NCBI GenBank assembly: GCA_903885505.1
Contig: CAISIU010000040.1
Span: forward strand, 1 to 53,082
Origin: an uncultured Actinomycetes bacterium
GTDB taxonomy: Bacteria > Actinomycetota > Acidimicrobiia > Acidimicrobiales > RAAP-2
DNA length: 53,082 bases
Reading direction: 5' to 3'
Shown here: positions 26,876 to 35,700 of the stretch, piece by piece
Layout of the letters: each line of letters begins with the position of its first letter
Numbering within the stretch: position 1 is the first letter of the stretch
Made by a program: the position numbers and the translations under genes
The notes under the pieces: model-generated
The model's database searches: none
What the model saw: only the letters and a program-made list of their open reading frames with translations
What the model was told of the DNA's origin: nothing

Positions 26876-27751
26876 ATGTCAACGGTCGTACTCTTTCCCG
26901 GTCAAGGTGCATTGACCGCCGCGCATGTCGACGAGATGCAGTCGATGCCGAGCTGGCCTGACACGGTCTCCACTATCGACGACGCGACCGATGGCGCACT
27001 CACGAGCTACCTGGCAGATCCCCATTCCGAACGGTTAGTGGACACCGACCGAGCACAACTCGTGACCTTTGCAATCTCCCTCGCCACGTGGACCGCGGCC
27101 AGCGCGTCCGGCATGACTGCCACGCACATGGTGGGCCACTCCCTCGGAGAATTTTCCGCATTGACGGCCGCGGGAATCTTGTCTCTCGAGGAAGGGGCTG
27201 CCCTGGTGCACCGCCGCGGTCTTGCCATGCGCCGCGCCTGTCTTCACAGTGACGGAGCGATGGCCGCCCTCATGGGCCCCGACGACAATCCTGCGCGTGC
27301 CATCGATGACCTCGACGGGGTGTGGGTTGCCAACATCAATGGACCGGCTCAGGTGGTGATCAGTGGTTACCGAGCACAAATTGACGACGTCTGCCGTGAG
27401 CCCCGCAGCTGGGGCTGGAAGCGAGCGACCCCGCTTGCCGTGGACGGAGCCTTCCACAGTCCGCTGATGGCCAGCGCTCACGGCGACCTCAATGAGGCTC
27501 TCGCAGCGGTGACCTTTCGCCACTCCCCCGTCACCGTGATCGCCAACGTCGACGGCCAGGCCGCCGCAGGCGACGAGTGGCGAGATCGTTTGTCTCACCA
27601 ACTGCAATCAGCGGTCCAATTTGAAAAGTGTGTCCTGGCGCTCCCCGAGTCGGTGACCACGGCGTACGAGATGGGGCCGGGTTCCACCCTGGTCGGTCTC
27701 ACGAAGAGAATCCGAACGTTCGACTCTTTGTCGCGATGGGAGAACCTGTGA
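26876..27751 (+). CDS. fabD: Malonyl-CoA:ACP transacylase
   Basis: Transfers malonyl groups from CoA to acyl carrier protein for type II fatty-acid synthesis. About 291 residues, slightly short for FabD. Seen: LFPGQGA at the N-terminus, catalytic S89 in GHSLGE, and H194 in VDGAFHSPLM. I choose ATG 26876 because the usual FabD N-terminus starts there and a TATCGT lies 7 bases upstream; longer reading frames would run into the tRNA. fabG begins inside its last codons (GTG 27748, 4-base overlap), showing tight coupling. The gene order fabD-fabG-acpP-fabF lacks fabH. Confidence 0.93.
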   Translation: MSTVVLFPGQGALTAAHVDEMQSMPSWPDTVSTIDDATDGALTSYLADPHSERLVDTDRAQLVTFAISLATWTAASASGMTATHMVGHSLGEFSALTAAGILSLEEGAALVHRRGLAMRRACLHSDGAMAALMGPDDNPARAIDDLDGVWVANINGPAQVVISGYRAQIDDVCREPRSWGWKRATPLAVDGAFHSPLMASAHGDLNEALAAVTFRHSPVTVIANVDGQAAAGDEWRDRLSHQLQSAVQFEKCVLALPESVTTAYEMGPGSTLVGLTKRIRTFDSLSRWENL

Positions 27752-28443
27752 GTCGTCATGTCATTATCACCGGAGCTAGTCGCGGCATAGGAAGCGACAT
27801 CGCAACGGCCTTCGTGGCGGCGGGCGATACGGTCACGGCTCTCTCGCGCAGCGGCACAGCGCCCACCGGTGTTGCTCGTTCGATAGCGGTGGACCTTGCA
27901 GACCGTGAGGCCACTGATGCTGCTCTGAGCGATGCCATCGACCAGTCGGGGCCTCCGGCGGTGCTGGTGGCTAATGCCGGTATCACCCGCGACAATCTCG
28001 CGCTGCGCATGAGTGATGACGACTGGGACGATGTCATCGAGACCAATCTCACGTCGGTATTTCGCGCCACTCGGCGGGTTCTCAAGCCCATGATTCGCGA
28101 GAGGTCTGGACGCATCATCTTCATTTCGTCCGTCAGTCCGTTTATGGGCATTCCCGGGCAAGCGAACTACGCCGCCAGCAAGGCCGGTCTCGTGGGACTC
28201 GCCCGCTCCCTGGCTCGCGAGGTGGCGTCTCGGAATATCACCGTCAACGTTGTCGCCCCGGGACTGATTTCCACTGATATGACCCAGGACCTCTCCGCCG
28301 AACTGGCCGCGCAGATCCCCCTCGGCCGGCCGGGCCGCGGCGCTGACGTCGCTGCGGCGGTCACTTTCCTTGCCTCCGACAGCGCGTCGTACATCACGGG
28401 AGCCGTCATTCCCGTCGATGGCGGTCTCGCCATGGGATGGTAG
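27748..28443 (+). CDS. fabG: 3-oxoacyl-[ACP] reductase
   Basis: NADPH-dependent reduction of beta-ketoacyl-ACP. About 231 residues. Seen: TGASRGIG glycine-rich loop near the N-terminus, NAG in VLVANAGITRDNL, the serine in FISSVSPF, and the catalytic pair Y141 and K145 in NYAASKAG. The start is taken as GTG 27748, overlapping the fabD stop by 4 bases (GTGA); an ATG at 27736 in frame would add four residues and is less likely. Short-chain dehydrogenases are many, but the position between fabD and acpP makes FabG the best call. Confidence 0.93.
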   Translation: MSRHVIITGASRGIGSDIATAFVAAGDTVTALSRSGTAPTGVARSIAVDLADREATDAALSDAIDQSGPPAVLVANAGITRDNLALRMSDDDWDDVIETNLTSVFRATRRVLKPMIRERSGRIIFISSVSPFMGIPGQANYAASKAGLVGLARSLAREVASRNITVNVVAPGLISTDMTQDLSAELAAQIPLGRPGRGADVAAAVTFLASDSASYITGAVIPVDGGLAMGW

Positions 28444-28463
28444 GCGTGGTGCGAGACCTTCGG

Positions 28464-28483
28464 TAGATTTTGAGCAGGAGGAG
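28464..28483 (+). promoter_or_regulatory. Possible acpP promoter and ribosome-binding site
   Basis: TAGATT at 28464-28469 and the strong Shine-Dalgarno AGGAGGAG at 28476-28483, 4 bases before ATG 28488. An in-frame TTG at 28470 would overlap the ribosome-binding site and is not the start. Confidence 0.6.
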
Positions 28484-28487
28484 TCCC

Positions 28488-28727
28488 ATGACCCGCGAAG
28501 AAGCATTTCAGAAGTTCACCGAACAGGCCGTCGACATTTTGGCGGTCGAGCCCTCGCAAATCGTGCCCGACGCCACCTTCGGTGACGATCTGGGTGCCGA
28601 CAGCCTCGACCTTGTCGAGCTGGTGATGGCCCTCGAGGAAGAGTTCGACATTGAAGTCGGCGAGGACGAGCTGAAGGACATCCGCACCATCGGTGGCGCC
28701 TTCGAACTTATTTTCGCCAAGCTCTAG
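28488..28727 (+). CDS. acpP: Acyl carrier protein
   Basis: A 79-residue acidic protein that carries growing acyl chains on a phosphopantetheine arm. The attachment serine is S39 in DLGADSLDLVEL, and the overall four-helix pattern and acidic charge fit AcpP. The ATG at 28488 follows a strong AGGAGG. Its stop TAG shares one base with the GTG start of fabF. This is the best ribosome-binding site in the cluster, consistent with the high ACP demand. Confidence 0.97.
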   Translation: MTREEAFQKFTEQAVDILAVEPSQIVPDATFGDDLGADSLDLVELVMALEEEFDIEVGEDELKDIRTIGGAFELIFAKL

Positions 28728-29926
28728 TGCACATCGGCAACCTTCCCTCCGGGCCCGTTGTCGGCCGCCGAGTGGCAGTGACGGGATTGGGGGCCGTGTC
28801 GTGTGCGGGACGAGGCGTGGACGCGCTTTTCGAAGCGCTCTGCTCCGGCTTTGAGCCCGAGTCGCGCGTGGTTGCCCCGTTTGACGCCTCCGATCTAGGC
28901 GGACCCAAAGAACTTCGTCGACTTGATCCTTTCTCGTTGTATGCACTCGCGGCTGCGGCTGACGCCTGGAGCCAGTCAGGATTGCCGAACACCTTTTCCG
29001 ACGGCGCCTCCATCATCGCCACGGGGATTGGCGGCCTTCAGACGTTGACGGCCCAGCTGTCGGTGCTTGACACCAAGGGACCTGACCGAGTGTCGCCCTT
29101 CATGATCCCCATGATGATGCCCAATGCCGCTGCGGCTGCCGTGTCACTGCACTTTGGACTCACGGGCCCGTGCGAAACGATTACCACCGCATGTGCAGCG
29201 GGTACGCATGCCATCGGGTATGCCGCGCGACTCATCTCGCAAGGACGAGTGAGCGTGGCGGTGGCCGGTGGCGCCGAAGCGGTCATCACACCGATTGCGC
29301 GCGCCGGATTTCACAACATGACTGCCCTCTCATCAACCGGCGTGTCACGTCCGTTTGATGTCGCTCGTGACGGTTTCGTAATGGGCGAAGGTGCCGGCGT
29401 ATTGGTGCTCGAGGACTGGGATCATGCCGTGGCCCGCGGCGCCACGATCTTGGCCGAAATTTCCGGAGCGGCATCGACGGCAGACGCCCACCACATCACG
29501 GCGCCCCGACCCGACGGGGATGGTGCTCTTGACTCGATGACTCGGGCGTTGGCCGATGCGGGCATCTCGGCCGCCGACATCAGCCACATCAATGCGCACG
29601 GAACGTCGACGCCGCTCAATGATGCCGCGGAAGCGGCGGCGCTCCATCAACTGTTTGGCGCCGACGTGCCACCTGTGACCTCAGTCAAGGGCTTTCTTGG
29701 GCATTCGCTGGCCGCCGCGGGAGCTCTCGAAGCAGTAGTCGCGGTGCAGTGCATCCTGCGCGGCGTTGTCACGCCCACGGCGGGAACAACTCTCATCGAT
29801 CCCGAACTCGGCCTCGATGTCATTCTGGGCTCGCCTCGAAAGTTAACGAGCACTCACGTGTTGTCGAACTCGTTTGGCTTTGGCGGCCACAACGGCAGTG
29901 TCGTTATTTCGACGCCGCATCGATAG
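28727..29926 (+). CDS. fabF: 3-oxoacyl-[ACP] synthase II
   Basis: Condenses malonyl-ACP with acyl-ACP. Length 399 residues. Seen: the KAS catalytic triad C156 in TTACAAGTHA, H291 in INAHGTSTPLND and H326 in KGFLGHSLAAAG. The start GTG at 28727 overlaps the acpP stop by one base; the typical VAVTGLGAVS begins at about residue 17, so a shorter N-terminus (GTG near R15) is also possible. The C-terminus overlaps the end of trpA on the other strand by 23 bases with no terminator. In mycobacteria related enzymes (KasA/KasB) elongate mycolate precursors; that role is not implied here. Confidence 0.93.
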   Translation: MHIGNLPSGPVVGRRVAVTGLGAVSCAGRGVDALFEALCSGFEPESRVVAPFDASDLGGPKELRRLDPFSLYALAAAADAWSQSGLPNTFSDGASIIATGIGGLQTLTAQLSVLDTKGPDRVSPFMIPMMMPNAAAAAVSLHFGLTGPCETITTACAAGTHAIGYAARLISQGRVSVAVAGGAEAVITPIARAGFHNMTALSSTGVSRPFDVARDGFVMGEGAGVLVLEDWDHAVARGATILAEISGAASTADAHHITAPRPDGDGALDSMTRALADAGISAADISHINAHGTSTPLNDAAEAAALHQLFGADVPPVTSVKGFLGHSLAAAGALEAVVAVQCILRGVVTPTAGTTLIDPELGLDVILGSPRKLTSTHVLSNSFGFGGHNGSVVISTPHR

Positions 29927-30683
29927 CCGACCGCAACGCTGCCACCAGCTGCCTCGTCTCGTCCGGGGTTCCGCCATTCATGATTTGGCGAACGAGCGCT
30001 GAACCCACGATGGCGCCATCGGCGAATTGAATCGCGGCGGCGGCATCTTGCGGAGATGAGATTCCGATGCCGACGTAGACGGGCAGGTCGCTCGTCTCTC
30101 TTATCACGGAGCACACCTGTTGCGCCAGCCCCACGCCCTGCGCCTTACCCGTGACCGACATACTTGCGGCGGCATAGGCAAAGCCATGGCAGTGCGTCGC
30201 AATGATGTGGGCGCGCTGTGGCGACGTGGAGGGAGCAAAAATTCTGATGGGCGCCAAATCGTGCGCGAGAAGGATGGGGTCGATATCACGAGACTCTTCT
30301 GGCGGAAGGTCCGGCAAAATGACTCCGGTGATGGCCGCATTCTGCAGCGCCGCGGAGATTGGCTCCCAGCCCTGACGGTGCAAGACATTGGCGTACGTCA
30401 TCAGGACCTGCGGAATTCCGAGCGAGCGAGTAGACAACTCGGCCAAGGCGCTGACCAAAGTCGTTCCGGCCTCAAGGGCCTTGGTTGCCGCCTGCTGGAT
30501 GACCACTCCATCCATGATCGGATCAGAAAAAGGAGCACCAATTTCCACCAGATCGGCACCACCATCGGCCGCCGCCGCAACGTGGTCAAGCCAATTGGGC
30601 ACGACTCCGGCCATGAGGTAGATGGCGAGCGCCTTGCGCCCGTCGTCACGGATGGATCGAAGTGCAGTTTCGAGCGTGCTCAT
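29904..30683 (-). CDS. trpA: Tryptophan synthase alpha chain
   Basis: Cleaves indole-3-glycerol phosphate to indole, which is channelled to TrpB. Length 259 residues, normal. Seen: catalytic acids E47 (LVEIGAPFSDP) and D58, the phosphate-binding GIGISSP, and GSALVRQI near the C-terminus. Start ATG at 30681-30683 overlaps the trpB stop by one base. The 3' end overlaps fabF on the other strand by 23 bases. No separate promoter is seen at its start; it is expected to be read from upstream trp genes. Confidence 0.95.
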   Translation of the reverse strand: MSTLETALRSIRDDGRKALAIYLMAGVVPNWLDHVAAAADGGADLVEIGAPFSDPIMDGVVIQQAATKALEAGTTLVSALAELSTRSLGIPQVLMTYANVLHRQGWEPISAALQNAAITGVILPDLPPEESRDIDPILLAHDLAPIRIFAPSTSPQRAHIIATHCHGFAYAAASMSVTGKAQGVGLAQQVCSVIRETSDLPVYVGIGISSPQDAAAAIQFADGAIVGSALVRQIMNGGTPDETRQLVAALRSAIDAASK

Positions 30684-31840
30684 CAGCGGGCCGCCAACAC
30701 TTCGCGAATCTGAGCGACATCCTTGTCGCCTCGACCCGACAAGTTCACCAGCACACGACTCCCACGCGGCAGTTCGCGACCTGCCTCACGAAGGACGTAC
30801 GCGATGGCGTGGGCCGACTCCAACGCGGGGATGATTCCCTCGAGCTGGCTGAGCTTGACCACGGCATCGAGGACTTCATCGTCGTGGGCCGTGGAGTAAT
30901 CGGCTCGCCCGGTCGATGACCATGCCGCGTGCTCGGGGCCCACGCCCGGGTAATCGAGGCCGGCGCTGATGGAATGCGCTTCGATGATTTGGCCATCCGC
31001 GTCATCAAGGATGTAGGTACGCATTCCGTGCAGGATTCCGGGCTTGCCGTTCGAGACGGCCGCTCCACCCGCCGCCTCCACGCCCACCAACTTGACCGAT
31101 GCATCCTTTTCGAAACCACTGAAAATTCCGGCGGCATTGGAGCCGCCGCCGACGCACGCGATGACCACATCGGGCAATCCGCCCGCGATGTCGAGCATCT
31201 GGCGGCGAGATTCAACGCCGATGACCGACTGGAAGGTGCGAACCATTTCGGGAAAGGGGTGCGGTCCCATCACCGATCCGAGGCAATAGTGCGTGTCGTC
31301 AACACAGGTCACCCACTCGCGCATCGCCTCATTGACCGCATCTTTCAACGTCTTCGAGCCACTCAGCACCGGTACGACGGTGGCACCGAGAAGTTCCATA
31401 CGAAACACGTTCAGTGACTGGCGAATCGTGTCGACCTCGCCCATGAACACGGTGCATTCCAAACCGAAGCGAGCCGCGGCGGTGGCCGATGCGACGCCGT
31501 GTTGGCCCGCACCGGTCTCCGCAATCATGCGCTTTTTGCCCATGCGCGCGGTGAGCAGAGCTTGTCCCACGACGTTGTTGATCTTGTGCGAACCCGTGTG
31601 CGCAAGGTCCTCGCGCTTAAGCCACACTTCGAGGCCCGTCTCTTGCGACAAGCGCGCGCAGTAGGAAATGGGAGTCGGCCTGCCACCGAACTCCGCCAAG
31701 ACGTGGGAGAACTCGTCGCGGAATTCCTGATCCGACCAGGCGTCGTGAAACGCAACTGATAATTCCGCGCAAGCGCCCATCAGGGCTTCAGGAACGTACT
31801 GTCCACCAAACTCTCCGAAGTGACCGTGAGCTAAGTCCAT
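30683..31840 (-). CDS. trpB: Tryptophan synthase beta chain
   Basis: PLP-dependent condensation of indole with serine to tryptophan. Length 385 residues. Seen: PLP lysine K86 in HTGSHKINN, the [11 protein letters not shown] substrate-binding stretch, and the glycine-rich phosphate-binding [12 protein letters not shown] 7 bases before the ATG could be a ribosome-binding site. The start overlaps the trpF gene by 10 bases. Canonical TrpB1 type, co-expressed with TrpA. Confidence 0.97.
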   Translation of the reverse strand: MDLAHGHFGEFGGQYVPEALMGACAELSVAFHDAWSDQEFRDEFSHVLAEFGGRPTPISYCARLSQETGLEVWLKREDLAHTGSHKINNVVGQALLTARMGKKRMIAETGAGQHGVASATAAARFGLECTVFMGEVDTIRQSLNVFRMELLGATVVPVLSGSKTLKDAVNEAMREWVTCVDDTHYCLGSVMGPHPFPEMVRTFQSVIGVESRRQMLDIAGGLPDVVIACVGGGSNAAGIFSGFEKDASVKLVGVEAAGGAAVSNGKPGILHGMRTYILDDADGQIIEAHSISAGLDYPGVGPEHAAWSSTGRADYSTAHDDEVLDAVVKLSQLEGIIPALESAHAIAYVLREAGRELPRGSRVLVNLSGRGDKDVAQIREVLAAR

Positions 31841-32478
31841 TGAACGTCTCCACTTTCCCGTTGAGCAAAGGCAGCCGTGGCCGCGCGAACGAATTCAGAC
31901 ACCAACGCAGGATCCTTCTGGCCGGGGGAACTCTCCACGCCCGACGAGACATCTACTCCGTTGATGGGATACCGAGTAATCACCTCTGTGACGGTAGCGG
32001 GAGTTAAGCCGCCTGCGGCAATCACCGGGAGGTGCCAAGTGCGCGCCAATAGTGGCGCGAAATCCACTCGTTGCCCACTTCCTGGTTCAGCCCCATCCAG
32101 CAGAAGTGCCGCCAATCCGTCGACATCGAAATCGACTGCATGAGGTGACGACGCCTCGAGAGCCTTGACTACTGTCACGCCTTCCGAGATCAAGACGGAG
32201 ACGTCCTCGAGTGATTCCGTGCCGTGCAGCTGCACCACATCGGGGCGAACCTCGGCTATCACTTGCCTAATGCGAGACAGGTCCGACCCTCGAAATACGC
32301 AATACACATCGGCTCGTCCACGGACTTCGTCGGCAATCTGCCGCGCGGTCAATGGCGACACCTGTCGACGTGACTCGTCCAGCACCAGGCCAATCGCGGT
32401 CGCGCCTGCGTCGACAACCATCGTCGCGTTCTCCACAGTCGTTAGTCCGCAAATCTTGACCACCGGCCACTGACGCAT
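31831..32478 (-). CDS. trpF: Phosphoribosylanthranilate isomerase
   Basis: Amadori rearrangement of phosphoribosylanthranilate to CdRP. Length 215 residues. Seen: the TIM-barrel start VKICGLTT with the catalytic cysteine, VQLHG, and the phosphate-binding GGLTP near residue 168 with GVDVSSGVE near the C-terminus. AGGA lies about 8 bases before the ATG. Many actinobacteria lack trpF and use bifunctional PriA, so a stand-alone TrpF is a notable detail. It follows trpC by 9 bases and overlaps trpB by 10. Confidence 0.93.
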   Translation of the reverse strand: MRQWPVVKICGLTTVENATMVVDAGATAIGLVLDESRRQVSPLTARQIADEVRGRADVYCVFRGSDLSRIRQVIAEVRPDVVQLHGTESLEDVSVLISEGVTVVKALEASSPHAVDFDVDGLAALLLDGAEPGSGQRVDFAPLLARTWHLPVIAAGGLTPATVTEVITRYPINGVDVSSGVESSPGQKDPALVSEFVRAATAAFAQRESGDVQWT

Positions 32479-32487
32479 GGGCGTTTC

Positions 32488-33267
32488 CTACTTCGGCTTT
32501 CGGATGGAGCTCATTGCGCCCAGCAGATCAGGCAGTCCATCTCCCGCTCGCATTAAAGCCTCACCAACCAATACGGCATCGAAACCGTTATCCGCCGCAT
32601 TTTGGACGTCGCCCACTGTCTTCAATCCCGACTCGCAGACAAAGAGTGCGTTACTGCGTGCCTCGGAGCGAACCATTGCCGCACGCTGTGAATCAATCGT
32701 GAATGTGTGCAGGTCGCGTTGATTGACGCCTATGAGGGCGGCGTCTACCGCTTCCACCCGACGCAACTCGTTCACGTCGTGAACTTCGAAGAGGGGCAGA
32801 AGACCGGTTTTCACGGCCAATTGGGAGAGATCTGTCAGTTCGCCATCAGTCAAAATGGTGGCAATCAGCAGCACAATGTTCGCGCCATTGTCCGCCGCGT
32901 CGAGAACATCGTTTTCGCACACCGTGAAGTCTTTTCTCAGGACTGCGACGCGCCCCTCAGCGACGGCGGTCACCTGACGAAGATCGTCCAACGAGCCCCC
33001 AAAATGAGGTCCATCTGTAAGGACACTGATGGCCGCCGCGCCATTGTCGATGTAGCGACTCGCTTGCTCGTCCGGCTGAATGTCAGCGATAACACCTGCG
33101 GATGGACTTTGCTTCTTCACTTCCGCGATGACCGAAATGGTCTCCTTCTCGAATGCAGCCCTCGCCTCGAGACGTGGTGCCCGCACCTCGCGCTCCACCC
33201 ACGCGCGACCATCGGCCGACGCGCGCGCCCGGTGAAACTCGGCAATGCGGTCGAGGTAGGTCGCCAT
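32488..33267 (-). CDS. trpC: Indole-3-glycerol phosphate synthase
   Basis: Ring closure of CdRP to indole-3-glycerol phosphate. Length 259 residues. Seen: VIAEVKKQSPSAG, AISVLTDGPHFGG, VLRKDFTV, IGVNQRDLHTF and CESGLKTVGDV, all in family order. A TACGCT hexamer lies exactly 6 bases before ATG 33267, so trpC-F-B-A may be transcribed separately from trpE. The gap to the YgfZ-like gene upstream is 15 bases. Confidence 0.96.
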   Translation of the reverse strand: MATYLDRIAEFHRARASADGRAWVEREVRAPRLEARAAFEKETISVIAEVKKQSPSAGVIADIQPDEQASRYIDNGAAAISVLTDGPHFGGSLDDLRQVTAVAEGRVAVLRKDFTVCENDVLDAADNGANIVLLIATILTDGELTDLSQLAVKTGLLPLFEVHDVNELRRVEAVDAALIGVNQRDLHTFTIDSQRAAMVRSEARSNALFVCESGLKTVGDVQNAADNGFDAVLVGEALMRAGDGLPDLLGAMSSIRKPK

Positions 33268-33273
33268 ATCGCG

Positions 33274-33279
33274 AGCGTA
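33274..33279 (-). promoter_or_regulatory. Putative leaderless -10 element of trpC, inside the trp operon
   Basis: TACGCT, 6 bases before the trpC ATG, in the 15-base gap after the YgfZ-like gene. It suggests a second entry point for trpC-F-B-A. Confidence 0.5.
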
Positions 33280-33282
33280 CCG

Positions 33283-33894
33283 TTAAGTAATCGCTGACCA
33301 CGCCGGGCAGGTTGCGAGGTCGACAGACCGTCGAGCAACCACGTACAAGTCTCCCAGCGCAAAACTGTTCACTACGTCACCGCCACCATTGGCATCCAGC
33401 CATGCTTGAACGGCGCCATGGTCTCCCTTGCCGTGACGATGCACGAGGGGCGCCACCACACCTCGAGAATCTGCTCGCTCCACCATTTCTTGACCCGGGT
33501 AGCAGCCACGGTTCAGCACCACCGAGGCATCAAAAAATCGCCGCTCCAGGCCCGAGGCGAGAAGTCCGTTGCCGAGGACGTCGGCGGTCGGCGCGCTGAC
33601 GCGAAGCAGCTGGTCGTCGTCCCACTGCTCGTCGACCACTCGTTCATCGGTCGCGGCCACGCGGATGCGAAAGCGCCGAAGCCGTTGCTCGACGCTCTCC
33701 GCGAGCGCGGCGGGAGCGCTGAGGATGACGTCGTCGCCAAAGGCGTCCAGCCACAACCACGACACCATGACCCCTCGAGGATCAAGGAGAAGGGCGAATC
33801 GACCCCCCGACCGCGGCACCGGTGCCGAGATCTGCCCCGACAGGTATTCGTGAACGTCCGAGCCGCTCCATCGCCAGCGAGCGAGCTCAACCAT
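33283..33894 (-). CDS. Short YgfZ/GcvT-like folate-binding protein
   Basis: About 203 residues, much shorter than E. coli YgfZ (about 325). The diagnostic motif near residues 135-142 reads NRGCYPGQEMV; in most YgfZ proteins it is KGCYxGQE, so the lysine is an arginine here, while the cysteine and GQE are kept. YgfZ aids iron-sulphur enzymes using tetrahydrofolate. The proposed ATG at 33892-33894 overlaps the trpE coding end by 8 bases; a longer reading frame to 34023 would overlap trpE extensively and is rejected. The placement between trpE and trpC is unusual. Function is inferred from family only. Confidence 0.7.
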   Translation of the reverse strand: MVELARWRWSGSDVHEYLSGQISAPVPRSGGRFALLLDPRGVMVSWLWLDAFGDDVILSAPAALAESVEQRLRRFRIRVAATDERVVDEQWDDDQLLRVSAPTADVLGNGLLASGLERRFFDASVVLNRGCYPGQEMVERADSRGVVAPLVHRHGKGDHGAVQAWLDANGGGDVVNSFALGDLYVVARRSVDLATCPAWSAIT

Positions 33895-35365
33895 GACGCT
33901 GGACGCTTCGAACTGCTTGCACGACAGCGGCAGCCTTAGTCGCACACTCGTCGTCTTCACCCTGGGGTGATGAGTCCCACACAATTCCCGCGCCCGCTCG
34001 CACGACACCGCGACCATCCGCATTGATGATCAAGGTGCGAATACAGATGGCCGCGTCCAAATTCCCTCGCGTGTCGCCATACCCAACGACACCGCCATAC
34101 AGGCCACGAGACGACGATTCGAGCTCGGTGATGATTTCCATCGCTCGTACCTTCGGGGCGCCGCTCAAGGTCCCCGCCGGAAAGGTGGCGCGCAGGGCGT
34201 CAACCGACGTGACGTCGTCTCTCAGCTCGCCGCTGACGGAGCTCGTCATGTGCATGATGTGCGAGTACATCTCAATCGTCATGAGTTCATCGACCGACAC
34301 GGTGCCATATCTAGAGACTCGTCCCAAATCGTTTCGGCCGAGGTCGACCAACATCACGTGTTCGGCCACCTCTTTCGGGTCCTCGCGCAGCTCACTGGCG
34401 AGGCGGCGAGAGACTTCGTCATCTTCCGACCGAGGGCGTGACCCCGCAATGGGACGCGTAGACACATGCCGACCCTTGACGGTAACGAGGGCTTCCGGAG
34501 ACGAACCGCACAAGGTCACGGCGTCATCGGCGATGAAGTACAGATACGACGATGGGTTGGTGACCCGAAGTGCCCGATAGACCTCAAAGGGGTCCTCCAC
34601 GAGGCCCACGTCAAAGGGCTGCGAGAGCACCACTTGGAAAATGTCTCCCGCAAGGATGTGCGATCTGGCGGCCTCAACAATCTCTTGAAATCTTCCCACC
34701 GGCAAGGCGCTCTCGGGACGATGGGAGCCGCGAACGGGCATGGCACTCGCGCGGGCCACGTGAGCGTCTTCGAGACGCGAGACCAATTCTTCGAGGCGAC
34801 GAACGGCGCCATCAAAGTCAGCAGTGTGGTGCGTCACCACCGTGACGCTCTGGCGCCAATGATCGAAGATGGCGACATCGCCCAGACGGATGATCAGAGC
34901 ATCCGGAACGTCGTCAGTGTTGGCCTTTCGAGGGGGCAACTTTTCGAGGAAACGAACGCTCTCCCAACCCAACGCGTAGACCGCGCCGGACAACAACGGG
35001 ATCTCAGTCGAGACGGGTCCCACGATGGCGGCCGTTGAGTGAGGATCAAGCGCGGCTTCTAGCGTTGCAAATGGATCGTCGGCAATGATCTCCACGCTCC
35101 CCCGTACCGACACCACCGCGTCGCGCCACGTGGCGACGCCGAGGTGATTGAGGCCAACGAAGGAATAGCGACCGAATCGACGACCCTCGTCAACCGACTC
35201 CAGCAGAAATCCCTGGCCAGAGCCCACTAGACGCTGGAAGGCACCCACCGGAGTGACATCATCAAGTCGCAGTTCGAATCCGAGGGGCACCACGGATGAA
35301 GTTGCGCGCAAGGCATTGAATGTCTCTCGATAAGCCTCGAGTTCCGATGGCAGATGGACGCTCAT
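33887..35365 (-). CDS. trpE: Anthranilate synthase component I
   Basis: Makes anthranilate from chorismate with ammonia from a glutaminase (TrpG). Length 492 residues. Seen: the N-terminal tryptophan-binding LLESVDEG with RYSFVG, and the C-terminal chorismate-binding domain with IAGSRPRSEDDE, DLGRNDLGRVS, and GTLSGAPKVRAMEII. The alanine in PIAGSRPR fits anthranilate rather than aminodeoxychorismate synthase. The ATG overlaps the GroES-like stop (4 bases, ATGA). No trpG or trpD is in the window. The regulatory motif suggests feedback inhibition by tryptophan. Confidence 0.93.
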   Translation of the reverse strand: MSVHLPSELEAYRETFNALRATSSVVPLGFELRLDDVTPVGAFQRLVGSGQGFLLESVDEGRRFGRYSFVGLNHLGVATWRDAVVSVRGSVEIIADDPFATLEAALDPHSTAAIVGPVSTEIPLLSGAVYALGWESVRFLEKLPPRKANTDDVPDALIIRLGDVAIFDHWRQSVTVVTHHTADFDGAVRRLEELVSRLEDAHVARASAMPVRGSHRPESALPVGRFQEIVEAARSHILAGDIFQVVLSQPFDVGLVEDPFEVYRALRVTNPSSYLYFIADDAVTLCGSSPEALVTVKGRHVSTRPIAGSRPRSEDDEVSRRLASELREDPKEVAEHVMLVDLGRNDLGRVSRYGTVSVDELMTIEMYSHIMHMTSSVSGELRDDVTSVDALRATFPAGTLSGAPKVRAMEIITELESSSRGLYGGVVGYGDTRGNLDAAICIRTLIINADGRGVVRAGAGIVWDSSPQGEDDECATKAAAVVQAVRSVQRHG

Positions 35366-35694
35366 AGGTACAGCCCCGCTCCGGGCTCCACCGCGGTTTT
35401 CGCCACGGCGTGTAGGTCACGCTCTCGAAGAAGCACGAGCTCCTCGCCGTCGACCTCTACTTCGTACTGGTCTTCTGACGAGAACAAAACTCTCTGCCCC
35501 GCGCTCACCGCTCGTACGTGCGGCCCCACCGCAATGACGGTCGCCCACGTCAACCGTTTGGCAATCTGCGCGGTGGCGGGAATCAGTATTCCCGCTCGGC
35601 TGCGACGCTCACCTTCGCTTCCGTCCATTTTGACGAGGACTCGGTCAAACAAAACGGAGAGTGTTGCGGCGACGCCAATATCAGTTGTGCTCAC
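35362..35694 (-). CDS. GroES/Cpn10-like protein
   Basis: A 110-residue protein of the Cpn10 fold. Seen: VLFDRVLVKMDGSEGERRSRAGILIP near residues 14-39, recalling GroES N-terminal strands and mobile loop, then VIAVGPHVRAVSAGQRVLFS and EELVLLRERDLHAV, matching GroES C-terminal strands. It is divergent from canonical GroES (no clean mobile-loop IVL) and not beside groEL, so it may be a GroES paralogue with another partner. Start GTG at 35692-35694 lies 6 bases after TAACTT, suggesting a leaderless message. It overlaps trpE by 4 bases, so it heads the trp operon. Its role there is unknown. Confidence 0.7.
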   Translation of the reverse strand: MSTTDIGVAATLSVLFDRVLVKMDGSEGERRSRAGILIPATAQIAKRLTWATVIAVGPHVRAVSAGQRVLFSSEDQYEVEVDGEELVLLRERDLHAVAKTAVEPGAGLYL

Positions 35695-35700
35695 GGGGTC

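Noticed and set aside
27595-28506. Open frame of 303 codons opposite fabG
   Set aside because: Opposite an intact fabG with catalytic residues; high Arg/Ser/Gly is typical of antisense shadow frames in GC-rich DNA.
33895-34023. N-terminal extension of the YgfZ-like gene
   Set aside because: It would overlap trpE by 137 bases, and its residues lack similarity to the family; the ATG at 33894 gives the expected N-terminus.
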